NCBI GenBank assembly: GCA_016786845.1
Contig: JAEUVB010000015.1
Coordinates: 186,001-250,000 of the forward strand
Length of the DNA stretch: 64,000 bases
Direction of reading: 5' to 3'
DNA from: Chitinophagaceae bacterium
GTDB lineage: Bacteria > Bacteroidota > Bacteroidia > Chitinophagales > Chitinophagaceae
Part shown: positions 51,016-60,487 of the stretch, one piece after another
Layout of the letters: each line of letters begins with the position of its first letter
Position numbering within the stretch: position 1 is the first letter of the stretch
Translations under genes and position numbers: made by a program
Notes under the pieces: model-generated
What the model was told of the DNA's origin: nothing
Database searches by the model: none
Seen by the model: only the letters and a program-made list of their open reading frames with translations

Positions 51016-52500
51016 TTAGGATTCTTCATCCAGGAGATCGTCGCCGGAAAACATTGAACCGAGAATATCTTGAAACTGCATGCCTTTGACCAAACTGTTT
51101 TTACCAATCAGAGAATGTTCAGCCATGCCAAATAATACAAATTCCATCATGATGAGTTTATCTGTCGGATTCAGTTTTGGAACATAGGATTCAACCAATT
51201 CATCCAATCCCTTTACCAAGGACAGATTTTTACGATATTCTTCCTCTGTTTGTAACAGCATAAGATCCAATACATGACCTTGACTGAACCATTGAACCAC
51301 AGAATGGTATGGATTGATTTCTTTTTTGCGTTTGAGTTTGGAAGGATCCGGAAAATACTGAAGAAATACATTGCGAATGGCCTTGCTCAATAAATGTTGT
51401 GCGACAATGCCCGCACCTTCTTGTTCACCTTCATACACCAATTCGATCTTTCCATTCACGGCCGGTATTACACCCTGCAGATCACCAATGCGAGCATCTG
51501 TTTTAACTTCATTATTCAATAACATTCTTCGTTCGGCAGTACTTACTAAATTTTCATAAGCCGAAATGGTCAGTCGGGCGGAAACGCCGCTCTTTGCATC
51601 CACATATTCACTTTCCCTGGCTTCAAAGGCAATTTGTTCCAAAATCGTGGAAACCAAATCTCCAACAGAGACAGATTCTTTTTGTGAAGCAGAGAGTTTG
51701 GCTTCTTGTGCGGTGATTTGTTTGGAGAGTTCAATATTCTTTGGATAATGGGTGAGGATCTGGCTGCCGATCCTGTCTTTCAAAGGCGTTACGATGCTGC
51801 CCCGGTTCGTATAATCTTCCGGGTTGGCAGTAAAGATGAATTGGATATCGAGGGGAATACGGATTTTAAATCCGCGAATTTGTATATCACCTTCCTGTAA
51901 GATATTGAAGAGGGCTACTTGAATACGGGCTTGTAGATCAGGTAATTCATTAATGACAAAAATGCAACGGTTACTGCGGGGAATGATGCCATAATGAATG
52001 ACACGTTCATCGGCATAACTCAGTTTGAGATTCGCAGCTTTAATGGGATCTACATCGCCAATCAGATCGGGCATGGATACATCCGGTGTAGCCAGTTTCT
52101 CAACATAGCGCTCGGAGCGATGAATCCAATGTATGGGCGTTTCATCTTGTAATTCGGCAATCTTTTGTTTCGCAAAAGAAGAGATCGGTGATAAAGGATC
52201 ATCATTAAGCTCACTGCCGGTGACGGCGGGAATATATTCATCCAGCAATTCAGTCATTTGTCTGGCAATACGGGTCTTGGCCTGTCCTCTTAATCCGAGG
52301 AGATTGATATTATGTCTGGAAAGTATCGCTCGTTCGATTTCAGGGATCACCGTATCTTCAAATCCAATGATGCCTTTGAATACATTTTCATTCGATCGGA
52401 TTTTTTGGATTAAGTTTTCGCGAAGTTCATCCTTCACACTGCGGGAGGTATAGCCGGCAGATTTAAGCTCGCCGAGAGTATGTATGTGTTTATGGTCCAT
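51016..52500 (-). CDS. MoxR/ChlI-like AAA+ ATPase
   Basis: The protein has 494 residues. Walker A is GLRGQAKT (69-76). The region RCIFVINELPDLQARIQVALFN contains Walker B with the helix-2 insert typical of magnesium-chelatase-I/MoxR ATPases. FIFTANPEDYTNRGSIVTPL is the sensor-1 and pre-sensor part, and a C-terminal lid follows. It is directly followed by a VWA gene (stop to start without a gap), the usual partner: MoxR-type ATPases with VWA proteins act as chaperones that activate or insert metal into other proteins. Bacteriochlorophyll genes are absent, so Mg-chelatase is unlikely. The order is VWA first (52501-53595), then the ATPase, in the direction of transcription. Confidence 0.9.
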   Translation of the reverse strand: MDHKHIHTLGELKSAGYTSRSVKDELRENLIQKIRSNENVFKGIIGFEDTVIPEIERAILSRHNINLLGLRGQAKTRIARQMTELLDEYIPAVTGSELNDDPLSPISSFAKQKIAELQDETPIHWIHRSERYVEKLATPDVSMPDLIGDVDPIKAANLKLSYADERVIHYGIIPRSNRCIFVINELPDLQARIQVALFNILQEGDIQIRGFKIRIPLDIQFIFTANPEDYTNRGSIVTPLKDRIGSQILTHYPKNIELSKQITAQEAKLSASQKESVSVGDLVSTILEQIAFEARESEYVDAKSGVSARLTISAYENLVSTAERRMLLNNEVKTDARIGDLQGVIPAVNGKIELVYEGEQEGAGIVAQHLLSKAIRNVFLQYFPDPSKLKRKKEINPYHSVVQWFSQGHVLDLMLLQTEEEYRKNLSLVKGLDELVESYVPKLNPTDKLIMMEFVLFGMAEHSLIGKNSLVKGMQFQDILGSMFSGDDLLDEES

Positions 52501-53595
52501 TTATCGGATATTCCTTTTTTTATTTCGTTCAAAATCTTCAAATATAAATTCGCCTAATCCTTGCAGTGAGGTATAGAATGCTTTACCATGATTGGCTTCG
52601 GTAAAATCACGTACAAACTCCTGTAAGTAAGGATCGCTGGCCACCATAAAGGTGGTGATGGGTATTTTAAGTCTGCGACAACTTTGTGCGAGTGTCAGAC
52701 ATTTATTGAGAATTTTTTTATCCAGTCCGAAACTATTTTTATAGTATCGTCCATTTTCTTTCAGGCAGGTAGGCTTGCCATCGGTAATCATGAAGATCTG
52801 CTTATTGGCTTGTTTTCTTCGGCGTAATAAATCCATGGCCAATTCCAAACCGGCCACAGTGTTGGTATGATAAGGACCCACTTGCAGATAAGGCAGATCT
52901 TTGATTTCAATTTGCCAGGCATCATCACCAAAAACAATAATATCCAGGGTGTCTTTCGGATATTTTTGTTTGATGAGTTCCGCCAAAGCCATGGCCACAT
53001 TTTTTGCAGGTGTAATACGATCTTCACCATAAAGTATCATGGAATGAGAAATGTCAATCATCAACACGGTGGAGGTCTGGGTTTTGTGTTCTCTTTCTGT
53101 TACGGCCAAATCTTGTTCGGTAAGGTTAAACTCACCAATGCCATGGTTGATTTGTGCATTTCGGATCGATTCCTGCATCGATATTTGTTCGAGTGAATCT
53201 CCAAATTGAAAAGGACGCAGTTCATCACTGGCTTCATCTCCTTGTCCGGTCAGTCGGGTCGCATGGTTTCCCGACTTACCCTTTTTTAATTTCCCGAATA
53301 TCTTTTCAAGAGCTTGTTGGCGAATGCTCTGTTCTGTTTTCGCTGTAATCATCATCTCACCTGAGCCTGCTTGATCTTCCTTGATATACCCTCTGTCCTT
53401 GAGCTCCTGAATAAAATCGCCAATCCCATAATCAGGTTTGGTGAGCCCGTATTCTTTGTCGAGTTCGGTGAGCCAACTGATCGCTTCGTTGAAATCGCCG
53501 CTGGTATAGGTCAATAGTTGTTTGAATATATTAAACAACTGATCAAATGGAGTTTGGTCAGGTGCATGATAGTCTGTAAAACGAAATCCGATCAT
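52501..53595 (-). CDS. VWA-domain partner of the MoxR/ChlI-like ATPase
   Basis: The protein has 364 residues. Residues 1-170 are helical with a basic middle. The VWA domain covers about 174-345: MIDAS motif DISHS (Asp181, Ser183, Ser185), a Thr in YHTNT, and TDGKPT. There is no signal peptide, so it is cytoplasmic. The ATG is at 53595 and its stop abuts the ATPase start at 52500. A box TACTTTTA lies about 8 nt upstream, one base off the TAnnTTTG consensus. This pair is similar to gas-vesicle or cobalt-chelatase-type CoxE-like and MoxR-like pairs, but the client protein is unknown. Confidence 0.88.
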   Translation of the reverse strand: MIGFRFTDYHAPDQTPFDQLFNIFKQLLTYTSGDFNEAISWLTELDKEYGLTKPDYGIGDFIQELKDRGYIKEDQAGSGEMMITAKTEQSIRQQALEKIFGKLKKGKSGNHATRLTGQGDEASDELRPFQFGDSLEQISMQESIRNAQINHGIGEFNLTEQDLAVTEREHKTQTSTVLMIDISHSMILYGEDRITPAKNVAMALAELIKQKYPKDTLDIIVFGDDAWQIEIKDLPYLQVGPYHTNTVAGLELAMDLLRRRKQANKQIFMITDGKPTCLKENGRYYKNSFGLDKKILNKCLTLAQSCRRLKIPITTFMVASDPYLQEFVRDFTEANHGKAFYTSLQGLGEFIFEDFERNKKRNIR

Positions 53596-53711
53596 TGAAA
53601 TTAAAAGTACAACAATGCAGTGGTTTATCTAAAACCTGTCTTACGTTTTTGTTGATAGGCGATTGAGAAAGCAATGACTCTTTTGCGCTTAACATGAAAT
53701 CATTTGGCGCA

Positions 53712-54092
53712 TTACTCCGCATAGAAATCAATCAGTGAACCGAAGTAAGCTTCGTTCCATCCTTCCACCATGCCTTCATAGGCATCGTCGGGAATATTGG
53801 TATGGCGAAGTTCAACCGAGGTGCCTGATTTGTGCGGGTGTAGTTTGATGGTCACGATAGATGGGGCATCTTGTTCGCCGAAATACCATTCCTGTACAAT
53901 CATTTTGCCTTCGATGAATTCCAGATTCTTTCCGACGATACTTTCATCCCACATTGAAAATTCGGAGCCGGGTTCAGTACTCATAACCGCTTTTTCTCCG
54001 GTCCACAATTGTATGGTTTGAGGCAGGGTCAGGGCCTGATATACTTCTTCGGGAGGAGCAGCAAGGATATAGTATTGTTTGTAGTCTTTCAT
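53712..54092 (-). CDS. SRPBCC (START-like) domain protein
   Basis: The protein has 126 residues. The sequence YILAAPPEEVYQALTLPQTI at the start, VQEWYFGEQDAPSIVTIKL, and TNIPDDAYEGMVEGWNEAYF at the end are typical of the AHSA1/SRPBCC hydrophobic ligand-binding fold. Members bind lipids, pigments or Hsp90. It is cytoplasmic and alone. No partner chaperone gene is next to it, although the selD-selU pair is 30 nt downstream in the same direction. Confidence 0.82.
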   Translation of the reverse strand: MKDYKQYYILAAPPEEVYQALTLPQTIQLWTGEKAVMSTEPGSEFSMWDESIVGKNLEFIEGKMIVQEWYFGEQDAPSIVTIKLHPHKSGTSVELRHTNIPDDAYEGMVEGWNEAYFGSLIDFYAE

Positions 54093-54119
54093 GTGTATAA
54101 AAATTATTTGGAATGGAAT

Positions 54120-55163
54120 TTATAAAATATAAATCGTCTTGTCATTTTTTTCTGTGATACGTCCGAGTGATTCAAGGTTCAGGCCTTTCTCCTGACAGAA
54201 CTTTTCAAAATCAGCGGTATGGTTAGGATGTATGGCTACCAGTAATCCGCCGCTGGTTTGAGGGTCGGCCAATATCCATTTTTGCTCGTCGTTATGGAGG
54301 ACAATTTTATGTCCATAGCTATCCCAATTACGATTCGTACCCCCCGGAATGCAGCCCTGGGACAAATAATCCTGAATGATTTCCCGGTCGATCCAGGGCA
54401 CTTTAGCATAATCAATTTCTGCCGAGGCGTTACTGGCTTCACACATTTCTGTCAAATGTCCCAACAATCCGAAGCCGGTCACATCGGTCATAGCGGTGAC
54501 ATAGGGCAATCGGCCAAAGTCTTCACCCATTTTATTGAGGCGAAGCATCATGTCGGGGCCAAGCTGAGTATGTTCTTGCTTGAGTTTATTTTGTTTTTGT
54601 GCGGTGGATAAAATGCCGATTCCGAGTGGTTTGGTCAGATACAAGGATGATCCTATGGCAGCGCCTCCATTTTTCTTCAAATGTTTGAGGTCTACCCGCC
54701 CTGTAACAGCTAAGCCGAATATGGGTTCCGGTGAATCGATGGAATGTCCGCCCGCTAAAGGAATGCCGGCAGTCATACAGGTCTTGCGACTCCCTTCTAT
54801 GACCGCATTGGCCACTTCGGGTGGAAGGGTATTGACGGGCCAGCCGAGTATGGCAATGGCGAGCAGGGGAGTGCCGCCCATCGCGTAGATATCACTGATC
54901 GCATTGGTTGAGGCAATACTTCCGAATGTTTCCGGATCATCCACAATAGGCATAAAAAAATCGGTGGTGCTGATAATCGCTGTGCCGTCGCCTAAATCGA
55001 AGACCGCCGCGTCATCGCGTTCTTCATTACCTACCAGTAATTGAGGGAAATGATTTTTAGTAAGTTCACTTTTCAGTATGCTGTCCAGAATTTTCGGAGA
55101 AATTTTGCAACCGCATCCGGCACCGTGAGAGTATTGAGTAAGTTTATAAGAAGTATCAGACAT
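54120..55163 (-). CDS. selD: Selenide, water dikinase
   Basis: From the ATG at 55163 the protein has 347 residues. The active-site loop [19 protein letters not shown] gives Cys17 and Lys20, exactly the positions known in E. coli SelD. The site residue is Cys, not Sec, as there is no in-frame UGA. Further, [20 protein letters not shown] is the ATP-binding part. SelD makes selenophosphate from selenide and ATP. It starts one nucleotide after the selU stop (TAATATG). In this organism selenophosphate may mainly supply SelU; no selA or selB is in the window. Confidence 0.95.
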   Translation of the reverse strand: MSDTSYKLTQYSHGAGCGCKISPKILDSILKSELTKNHFPQLLVGNEERDDAAVFDLGDGTAIISTTDFFMPIVDDPETFGSIASTNAISDIYAMGGTPLLAIAILGWPVNTLPPEVANAVIEGSRKTCMTAGIPLAGGHSIDSPEPIFGLAVTGRVDLKHLKKNGGAAIGSSLYLTKPLGIGILSTAQKQNKLKQEHTQLGPDMMLRLNKMGEDFGRLPYVTAMTDVTGFGLLGHLTEMCEASNASAEIDYAKVPWIDREIIQDYLSQGCIPGGTNRNWDSYGHKIVLHNDEQKWILADPQTSGGLLVAIHPNHTADFEKFCQEKGLNLESLGRITEKNDKTIYIL

Positions 55164-55164
55164 A

Positions 55165-56202
55165 TTAAATATTAAGGGTATTACAGGTATGTTGTATATC
55201 CATGGCGATGAGGGTGGTATCAGCATGGTGGTAGTCGATCACCAATTTGTGTGGTGTCGTATTGTTTTCGAATCCGTGAAGATAGGTTTTGTCGTAGAAT
55301 TTCAGGGCAATGGCCGCTGCGGTTTTAAAGTCGCGGGCATCGAGTGCCTGAAAGGCTAAGGCGAGATGGTCGCCTCCCAGTTTGCGTTCTATCCGTTTGA
55401 ATCTTTCTTTCAGATCTTCAACCGGATAGGCTGCATAGTTTTGTACCAAAATATCTAAACGGTCCTCAAACGGGATAGTATATTGAATATAATAATACTG
55501 TTTCATTTGACGGTATAACTCGTCCGGAAGTACACAAATGCCAACTTTCTTGCTTTCATTTTCAATAAAAATACGGCGGTGAGCATCGAGTTTACGAATA
55601 TGCTCGAACAAGAGGTTCTCAAACATTTCGGTGGAGGGTTGCGCTTCCTGACCCAGTGATCCGAAGGCTGAACCTTTGTGATTCGCCCATTTTTCGAGAT
55701 CAATGATTTGTTCACCCAACATAGCCAATTGATGAAGGATATAGGTTTTCCCGATGCCGGTTTGTCCGCCTATCACGATTAATTTCTTCAAATGGGTATG
55801 AAAGATTTTTTGAACGGCCTGTCGGTATTGTTTATAGCCTCCTTTCAGCACTTCCACATCGAATCCGGCCATGGAAAGCAACCAAGCCATGCTTTCACTT
55901 CGTTTGCCTCCTCGCCAGCAGTGAACGAGTATTTTTTTCGCCGGGGCCATGAGTGCAGCATCTTCGACGTATTGACGCATTTTTTTTCCGGCGAATTCAA
56001 GGCCGAGCAGCATGGCTTTTTCGGGTGATTCCTGTTTGTAGGCAGTACCGACAATCGCTCGTTCTTCATCACTAAATAAAGGCAGGTTGAGTGCACCGGG
56101 CACATGGGCTTTTTCGTATTCTGCAGGAGAACGCACATCCAATATCACCCGGTCGATATCGGGATTGAGAAGAGATTTGAGCGTAACGATTTTTGCAGGC
56201 AT
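55165..56202 (-). CDS. selU: tRNA 2-selenouridine synthase
   Basis: From the ATG at 56202 the protein has 345 residues. The rhodanese-like domain carries the catalytic Cys95 in [16 protein letters not shown], matching Cys97 of the E. coli enzyme (MnmH/YbbB). A P-loop follows (GGQTGIGKT, 145-153) for the tRNA-binding helical part. It replaces the 2-thio group in tRNA by selenium using selenophosphate from SelD, the next gene in the operon. The open frame extends to 56274, but Met56202 fits the family N-terminus (KIVTLKSLL). A TACATTTG box lies 20 nt upstream. Confidence 0.95.
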   Translation of the reverse strand: MPAKIVTLKSLLNPDIDRVILDVRSPAEYEKAHVPGALNLPLFSDEERAIVGTAYKQESPEKAMLLGLEFAGKKMRQYVEDAALMAPAKKILVHCWRGGKRSESMAWLLSMAGFDVEVLKGGYKQYRQAVQKIFHTHLKKLIVIGGQTGIGKTYILHQLAMLGEQIIDLEKWANHKGSAFGSLGQEAQPSTEMFENLLFEHIRKLDAHRRIFIENESKKVGICVLPDELYRQMKQYYYIQYTIPFEDRLDILVQNYAAYPVEDLKERFKRIERKLGGDHLALAFQALDARDFKTAAAIALKFYDKTYLHGFENNTTPHKLVIDYHHADTTLIAMDIQHTCNTLNI

Positions 56203-56222
56203 AGATGGTGTGGACTGGGTTG

Positions 56223-56230
56223 CAAATGTA
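56223..56230 (-). promoter_or_regulatory. -7 promoter box TACATTTG of the selU-selD operon
   Basis: On the minus strand TACATTTG matches TAnnTTTG and lies 20 nt before the ATG at 56202. It supports that start over the longer frame from 56274. Confidence 0.55.
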
Positions 56231-56320
56231 GTATATCCCAAGCATGAAAGTAAAACATCATGATGGATGAGCATGGGTAATTTGTCAGCTTGACAGAAAA
56301 TAAGGACTGCTTGGCAGTAG

Positions 56321-56696
56321 TGGATACGATATCGGACTTAGTGCATGCGATATCGAAGTTAGTGCATGCGATATCGAAGTTAGTGCATGCGATATCGAAG
56401 TTAGTGCATGCGATATCGAAGTTAGTGCATGCGATATCGAAGTTAGTGCATGCGATATCGAGCTTAGTGCATGCGATATCGAAGTTAGTGCATGCGATAT
56501 CGAGCTTAATGCATGCGATATCGAACTTAGTGCATGCGATATCGAACTTAGTGCATGCGATATCGGAGTTAGTGCATGCGATATCGGACTTAGTGCATAC
56601 GATATCGGACTTAGTGCATGCGATATCGGACTTAGTGCATGCGATATCGTAGTTAGTGCATACGATATCTGAGTTGCAGCATTCGATATCGGACAT
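56321..56696. repeat. Tandem array of about 18 repeats of 21 bp
   Basis: The unit is GTGCATGCGATATCG followed by AAGTTA or a variant, with an exact period of 21 bp from 56341 to 56656 (starts at 56341, 56362, 56383 and so on). Each unit holds two palindromes, GCATGC and GATATC. The central units (about 56341-56460) are identical, while the right-hand units have GGACTTA, GAACTTA or GGAGTTA, so it grew from within. There are no unique spacers. It lies between selU and the periplasmic-binding-like gene. The array is open in both strands in some frames, and the longest is 183 codons on the minus strand (56145-56696). Confidence 0.92.
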
Positions 56697-56704
56697 ATTC
56701 CCCT

Positions 56705-57928
56705 TTATTCATACGTCATAATCCCATCGTCATACCGCACGAGGTATAAAAATTTATTCTCGTAAAACTTCAGAACGCCTTTTTCGCGCACCGGAACGAT
56801 TTTGTAAGGTGTGATGAACGTATAAGCATTATCACCCAGGTATTGGTTGAAAGGCACGCCATAGCGTTTCATCAGATTGGCAAAAAAGTAGAGACTTTCA
56901 AATCCTTTATAGACCACATCGGTAGGCGTTCCACCCATCTTCTTTTTGTATTCTTTGGCGATGTATTGACTGGCGGGAGTGATTTTATCGATGATATAAG
57001 AGGTTGTGTAAAATATGGGCATGGTCGGAAATTCTTCCGGCTTGCTCAAGGATTTGATGGCTTCTGCCGTAGGCATACAATATACTTTGATATTGTAACG
57101 ACTTGCTTGAGCCGAAAGGATTTTGAGATTTTTATAAGCTACAGCAGGATCGAGAATTCCTAGTACGATAGTGGTATTGTAACTGGTATCTATTTTCTTC
57201 ACAATGTCCTGCATATTCAATTCCTCCGACTTCATCTCAATTTCTGCATATCGACCGGGCATTGCATTCAAGACATCATTCTTGAAATATTCACGGGCAT
57301 TTTTCTCTGCAGGCAGATTGCGGTTGATGAAGACCACATTATCTTCCGGAGAGCGCAGGATAATATGACGATGCATTTTCTCGATATGAGAAGCCAAGCG
57401 AGGTTGGAGTATGGTGAAGTAGGGATTGAATTCCTGACCGGCATCGGATGGCGATACGGCGGAAATAAAATTGATCTGCTTTTGACGGGCAAATTCGGCC
57501 AGCAATTTTAGATCACTCACACTGGCATTGCCAATGATCACATCCATGGAATCGAGTTTGTCGGATTCAATGATATGCTTGATGTCCATGTAATTGGACT
57601 TGCTATCGTAGACAAATAAATTGAAGCTATGACCTGCGCGCTTCAGGGTGTCGGCAGCAATTCGTGCTCCCTGATAAAAATCGATTCCCGGCATCATGAA
57701 CTTAGGAATAGTAGTCAGGTTTTTTTCAAGGTCAACCGAGTCGAGGTAGAGTGGGGTGAGGACAGCTACATTATAGCGTTCCTTCTTTTCAATCATGGGG
57801 TATAAAAAATCCTTGGCATCTTGCGTATTTAATGAGGCTTTGTCATCCTCTTCGGTAAACACTTTGCGCTGCGACTGGCCTGAAAGGGCAAGTAATAATA
57901 AAAAACAGATTAGCATCACTTTGGGCAT
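56705..57928 (-). CDS. Periplasmic-binding-type protein (type 1 fold)
   Basis: The protein has 407 residues. The signal peptide is MPKVMLICFLLLLALSGQSQ. The body looks like a type 1 periplasmic binding protein (amino-acid/branched-chain type): VAVLTPLYLDSVDLEKNL, then QGARIAADTLKRAGHSFNLF and DVIIGNASVSDLKLLAEFAR, and a second lobe with TSYIIDKITPASQYIAKEYK. It has no LysM domain, although genes of this kind with LysM next to guaA are common in Bacteroidota, and guaA is about 0.5 kb upstream here. No transporter permease is adjacent, so it may be a sensor or scaffold. A TACATTTG box lies 19 nt before the ATG. Confidence 0.75.
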   Translation of the reverse strand: MPKVMLICFLLLLALSGQSQRKVFTEEDDKASLNTQDAKDFLYPMIEKKERYNVAVLTPLYLDSVDLEKNLTTIPKFMMPGIDFYQGARIAADTLKRAGHSFNLFVYDSKSNYMDIKHIIESDKLDSMDVIIGNASVSDLKLLAEFARQKQINFISAVSPSDAGQEFNPYFTILQPRLASHIEKMHRHIILRSPEDNVVFINRNLPAEKNAREYFKNDVLNAMPGRYAEIEMKSEELNMQDIVKKIDTSYNTTIVLGILDPAVAYKNLKILSAQASRYNIKVYCMPTAEAIKSLSKPEEFPTMPIFYTTSYIIDKITPASQYIAKEYKKKMGGTPTDVVYKGFESLYFFANLMKRYGVPFNQYLGDNAYTFITPYKIVPVREKGVLKFYENKFLYLVRYDDGIMTYE

Positions 57929-57947
57929 AGAGGCAGGATTGATTGGG

Positions 57948-57955
57948 CAAATGTA
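57948..57955 (-). promoter_or_regulatory. -7 promoter box TACATTTG of the binding-protein gene
   Basis: On the minus strand TACATTTG matches TAnnTTTG and ends 19 nt before the ATG at 57928. No exact -33 TTG was found at a suitable distance. Confidence 0.5.
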
Positions 57956-57959
57956 ACAA

Positions 57960-58425
57960 TTTTATAGGATAGGGGGAACACGGATTCGACAGATGATAGG
58001 ATATGGGGAACACGGATTGAACAGATGATAGGATAAGGGGAACACGGATTGGACAGATGTAAGGATAATACAGATGTTGATCATACGGCAAGCCTTAATA
58101 CTCTAAAAATCCGTGCAATCTGTGAAATCTGTGATCTGTAAGGGTTATGGGAACATGGGGAACACGGATTGAACAGATGTATGGATAATACAGATCTTAC
58201 TCATACGGCAAAGGGATAACCCTCTATTCTCACTGAATCTGTGCCATCTGTGAAATCTGTGATCTGTAAGGGTTATGGGAACATGGGGAACACGGATTGA
58301 ACAGATGTAAGGATAATACAGATATTACTCATTCCGCAAATGGAACAAATTGCTACTCCTATTGAATCTGTGCCATCCGTGAAATCTGTGATCCTCTAAA
58401 CTCGCTAATTCCGTGAAATCCGTGG
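57960..58425. repeat. Three long direct repeats of about 120-128 bp
   Basis: The motifs AACACGGATTGAACAGATG, then GGATAATACAGAT and TCATACGGCA, and finally ATCTGTGAAATCTGTGATC recur at a spacing of 120 and 128 bp. For example TCATACGGCA is at 58081 and 58201 with a related copy at 58329, and AGGGTTATGG at 58141 and 58269. Units also carry inverted parts (CACGGATT with AATC[T/C]GTG), so each can fold into a long hairpin. It fills the whole gap between the binding-protein gene and guaA. No gene lies in it. Confidence 0.85.
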
Positions 58426-58427
58426 CA

Positions 58428-59963
58428 TTATTCCCATTCGATGGTCGCCGGTGGCTTCGAACTAATGTCATATACCACCCGGTTGATTCCTTTCACCTTA
58501 TTAATGATCTCGTTGGAGATATTGGCTAGCACGGGATAGGGTATATGAGCCCAATCTGCCGTCATGCCATCGACACTCGTTACTGCACGAAGGGCAATGG
58601 TAAACTCATAGGTTCTTTCATCGCCCATCACACCCACACTTTGAACCGGCAAAAGAATGGTTCCGGCTTGCCAAATACTGTGGTAAAGATCATTGTCGAT
58701 CAGGTTACGGATATAGATGGCATCTGCTTCTTGAAGAAGTTTGACCTTTTCTTCGGTCACTTCACCGAGAATGCGTATGCCGAGTCCCGGTCCCGGGAAG
58801 GGGTGGCGTTGCAGAAAACTGTCGGCCAATCCGAGTTCCTTGCCAATCCTCCGAACTTCATCTTTAAATAAGGCCCTTAATGGTTCGATGAGGGACATAT
58901 GCATTTTTTCAGGGAGTCCTCCTACATTGTGGTGACTCTTAATGGTAGCCGAAGGGCCATTCACCGACACACTCTCGATCACATCAGGATAGATGGTGCC
59001 TTGTCCCAGGAATCGGATATCTTTCAACTGTGTGGCTTCTTCCTGAAACACGTCAATGAAGAGTCCGCCGATGATTTTTCGTTTCTCTTCCGGACTGCTC
59101 ACGCCTTTTAATTTGCTATAGAAGAGTTCCGTCGCATCCACGCCTTTCACATTCAGTCCCAGGGCTTCATAGGCTTTAAGCACTTCCTGAAATTCGTTTT
59201 TGCGCAGCAGGCCATTGTCTACAAATACACAGTAAAGGTTGGAGCCTATCGCACGATGGATGAGGGTGGCCGCCACGGTACTGTCTACACCGCCACTCAG
59301 GGCCATGATCACTTTCTGATCTCCCACCTGGGCTTTGATTTTGTCGACCGTTTCATGAATATAGCTGGCCGGTGTCCAATCGTGGGTACAGCCACAGATG
59401 TCGACGACGAAATTGCGTATGATACTTTTACCGTTTTCGCTATGGGTCACTTCGGGATGAAATTGCAGTCCGATCAGCGGATGCGGGGTGTCATTCATCG
59501 TAAAGGCCGCTACGGGTATACTATCGGTTTGTGCAATCACTTGCGCCTGTGCCGGTAGTTCCAAAATCGTATCGGCATGACTCATCCACACCTGATTCTG
59601 ATCTTCGATGCCGAGCAAGATGGGCTGGTTTTGATCGATATGCCTCAGTTTGGCACGACCATATTCGCGGTGGGCCGAGCGACCTACTTTTCCGCCATAG
59701 GTTTGGGTGGTGAGTTGGGCGCCATAGCAAATACCCAAAACCGGGTGTTGTGCATTCATGGCGGCAATATCCACCATAGGTGGATTTTCATCATTCACCG
59801 AAGCGGGACTACCCGAGAGGATGATGCCTTTCAGGGTATCATCGTATTCGATGGGACTGTAATAGGGTACAATTTCGCAGTAGATATTGAGTTCGCGGAT
59901 ATTGCGGGCAATCAATTGGGTATACTGTGAACCGAAATCGAGGATAAGTATTTTTTGTGTCAT
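58428..59963 (-). CDS. guaA: GMP synthase (glutamine-hydrolysing)
   Basis: From the ATG at 59963 the protein has 511 residues. The class I glutamine amidotransferase part has GICYGAQL with the catalytic Cys, and [11 protein letters not shown] with the His-x-Glu. The ATP-pyrophosphatase P-loop is LSGGVDST, and the C-terminus PPATIEWE is the standard GuaA end. It converts XMP to GMP. The frame extends to 59990, but Met59963 begins [15 protein letters not shown]. It starts one nucleotide after the DUF3467 stop (TAATATG), so the two are in one operon. Confidence 0.97.
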   Translation of the reverse strand: MTQKILILDFGSQYTQLIARNIRELNIYCEIVPYYSPIEYDDTLKGIILSGSPASVNDENPPMVDIAAMNAQHPVLGICYGAQLTTQTYGGKVGRSAHREYGRAKLRHIDQNQPILLGIEDQNQVWMSHADTILELPAQAQVIAQTDSIPVAAFTMNDTPHPLIGLQFHPEVTHSENGKSIIRNFVVDICGCTHDWTPASYIHETVDKIKAQVGDQKVIMALSGGVDSTVAATLIHRAIGSNLYCVFVDNGLLRKNEFQEVLKAYEALGLNVKGVDATELFYSKLKGVSSPEEKRKIIGGLFIDVFQEEATQLKDIRFLGQGTIYPDVIESVSVNGPSATIKSHHNVGGLPEKMHMSLIEPLRALFKDEVRRIGKELGLADSFLQRHPFPGPGLGIRILGEVTEEKVKLLQEADAIYIRNLIDNDLYHSIWQAGTILLPVQSVGVMGDERTYEFTIALRAVTSVDGMTADWAHIPYPVLANISNEIINKVKGINRVVYDISSKPPATIEWE

Positions 59964-59964
59964 A

Positions 59965-60282
59965 TTAAGCTTGTGCAGTCGGTCCGCCAAAGGTCATTGG
60001 CAGCGACATAGGTTCAACATCTTTAATTACGCCATTCACCTGTTCAAATTTCTTCACATTTTCAGCTAAAGCCTTCATCAGTCGTTTGGCGTGCTGAGGT
60101 GTTACCACGATACGGGACTTTACCTTGGCCTTGGGTGCACCGGGCATCACATTGATAAAATCAAGGACAAATTCCGAATTGGAATGGGTAATAATCACCA
60201 GATTGGCATAGACGCCTTCGGCCATTTCTTCGGAAAGTTCTATCTGAAGCTGATTCTGCTGTTGTTGTTCGTTTGGATTCAT
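59965..60282 (-). CDS. DUF3467 family protein
   Basis: The protein has 105 residues. The N-terminus is Gln/Asn-rich ([20 protein letters not shown]). The family motif [20 protein letters not shown], then [20 protein letters not shown] and [20 protein letters not shown], is DUF3467. It is a cytoplasmic protein of unknown function, often near nucleotide-metabolism genes in Bacteroidota, as here with guaA directly downstream in the operon. A TATCTTTG box lies 19 nt before the ATG. Confidence 0.85.
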   Translation of the reverse strand: MNPNEQQQQNQLQIELSEEMAEGVYANLVIITHSNSEFVLDFINVMPGAPKAKVKSRIVVTPQHAKRLMKALAENVKKFEQVNGVIKDVEPMSLPMTFGGPTAQA

Positions 60283-60301
60283 GGAATGTTTTTTGAAGGG
60301 G

Positions 60302-60309
60302 CAAAGATA
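60302..60309 (-). promoter_or_regulatory. -7 promoter box TATCTTTG of DUF3467-guaA
   Basis: On the minus strand TATCTTTG matches TAnnTTTG and lies 19 nt before the ATG at 60282. A -33 TTG is not clear. Confidence 0.55.
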
Positions 60310-60487
60310 GGAAAGGAATTAAGTTAATTGGTGTTGATGAGGGTTTAATGTTTAGTCCACAGTAACCGGATGGCGGATGACGGGTATAAATGTTAACAAA
60401 ACCAAAAACAAAGGATTTAAAAAAGACTTTGGTTTGTCCTACAGGTCTTAAGGGTAAATCACATTTAATCACTAAATTTACAAAGCC

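Larger units (their letters stand above)
56145..56696 (-). other. Heptad-repeat open frame through the 21-bp array (doubtful gene)
   Basis: The minus-strand frame opens at an ATG at 56696 (MSDIECCNSDIVCTNYDIA) and repeats DIACTKF/DIACTNF about 16 times, then runs 58 bp into selU in another frame. The ATG is preceded by AAAGGGGAAT, which resembles a ribosome binding site, right after the stop of the binding-protein gene (56705). However, a 21-bp tandem repeat that lacks a stop codon is open by arithmetic, and the plus strand also gives an open HAISKLV frame. I therefore do not call this a CDS with confidence. Confidence 0.2.

Noticed and set aside
51016..53595. Magnesium chelatase for bacteriochlorophyll
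   Set aside because: No bch or cobalt chelatase subunit is nearby, and the pair is the general MoxR-VWA type.
54120..55163. Selenoprotein form of SelD
   Set aside because: The active-site codon is Cys and there is no in-frame UGA.
56290..56652. Plus-strand open frame of HAISKLV repeats as a gene
   Set aside because: It is the other face of the 21-bp array. An open frame is expected when the period is a multiple of three and the unit lacks a stop.
56321..56696. CRISPR array
   Set aside because: Units of 21 bp follow each other directly, with no unique spacers, and there are no cas genes.
57960..58425. tRNA or CRISPR-like genes in the repeats before guaA
   Set aside because: No cloverleaf and no spacer structure; the units are simple direct repeats.
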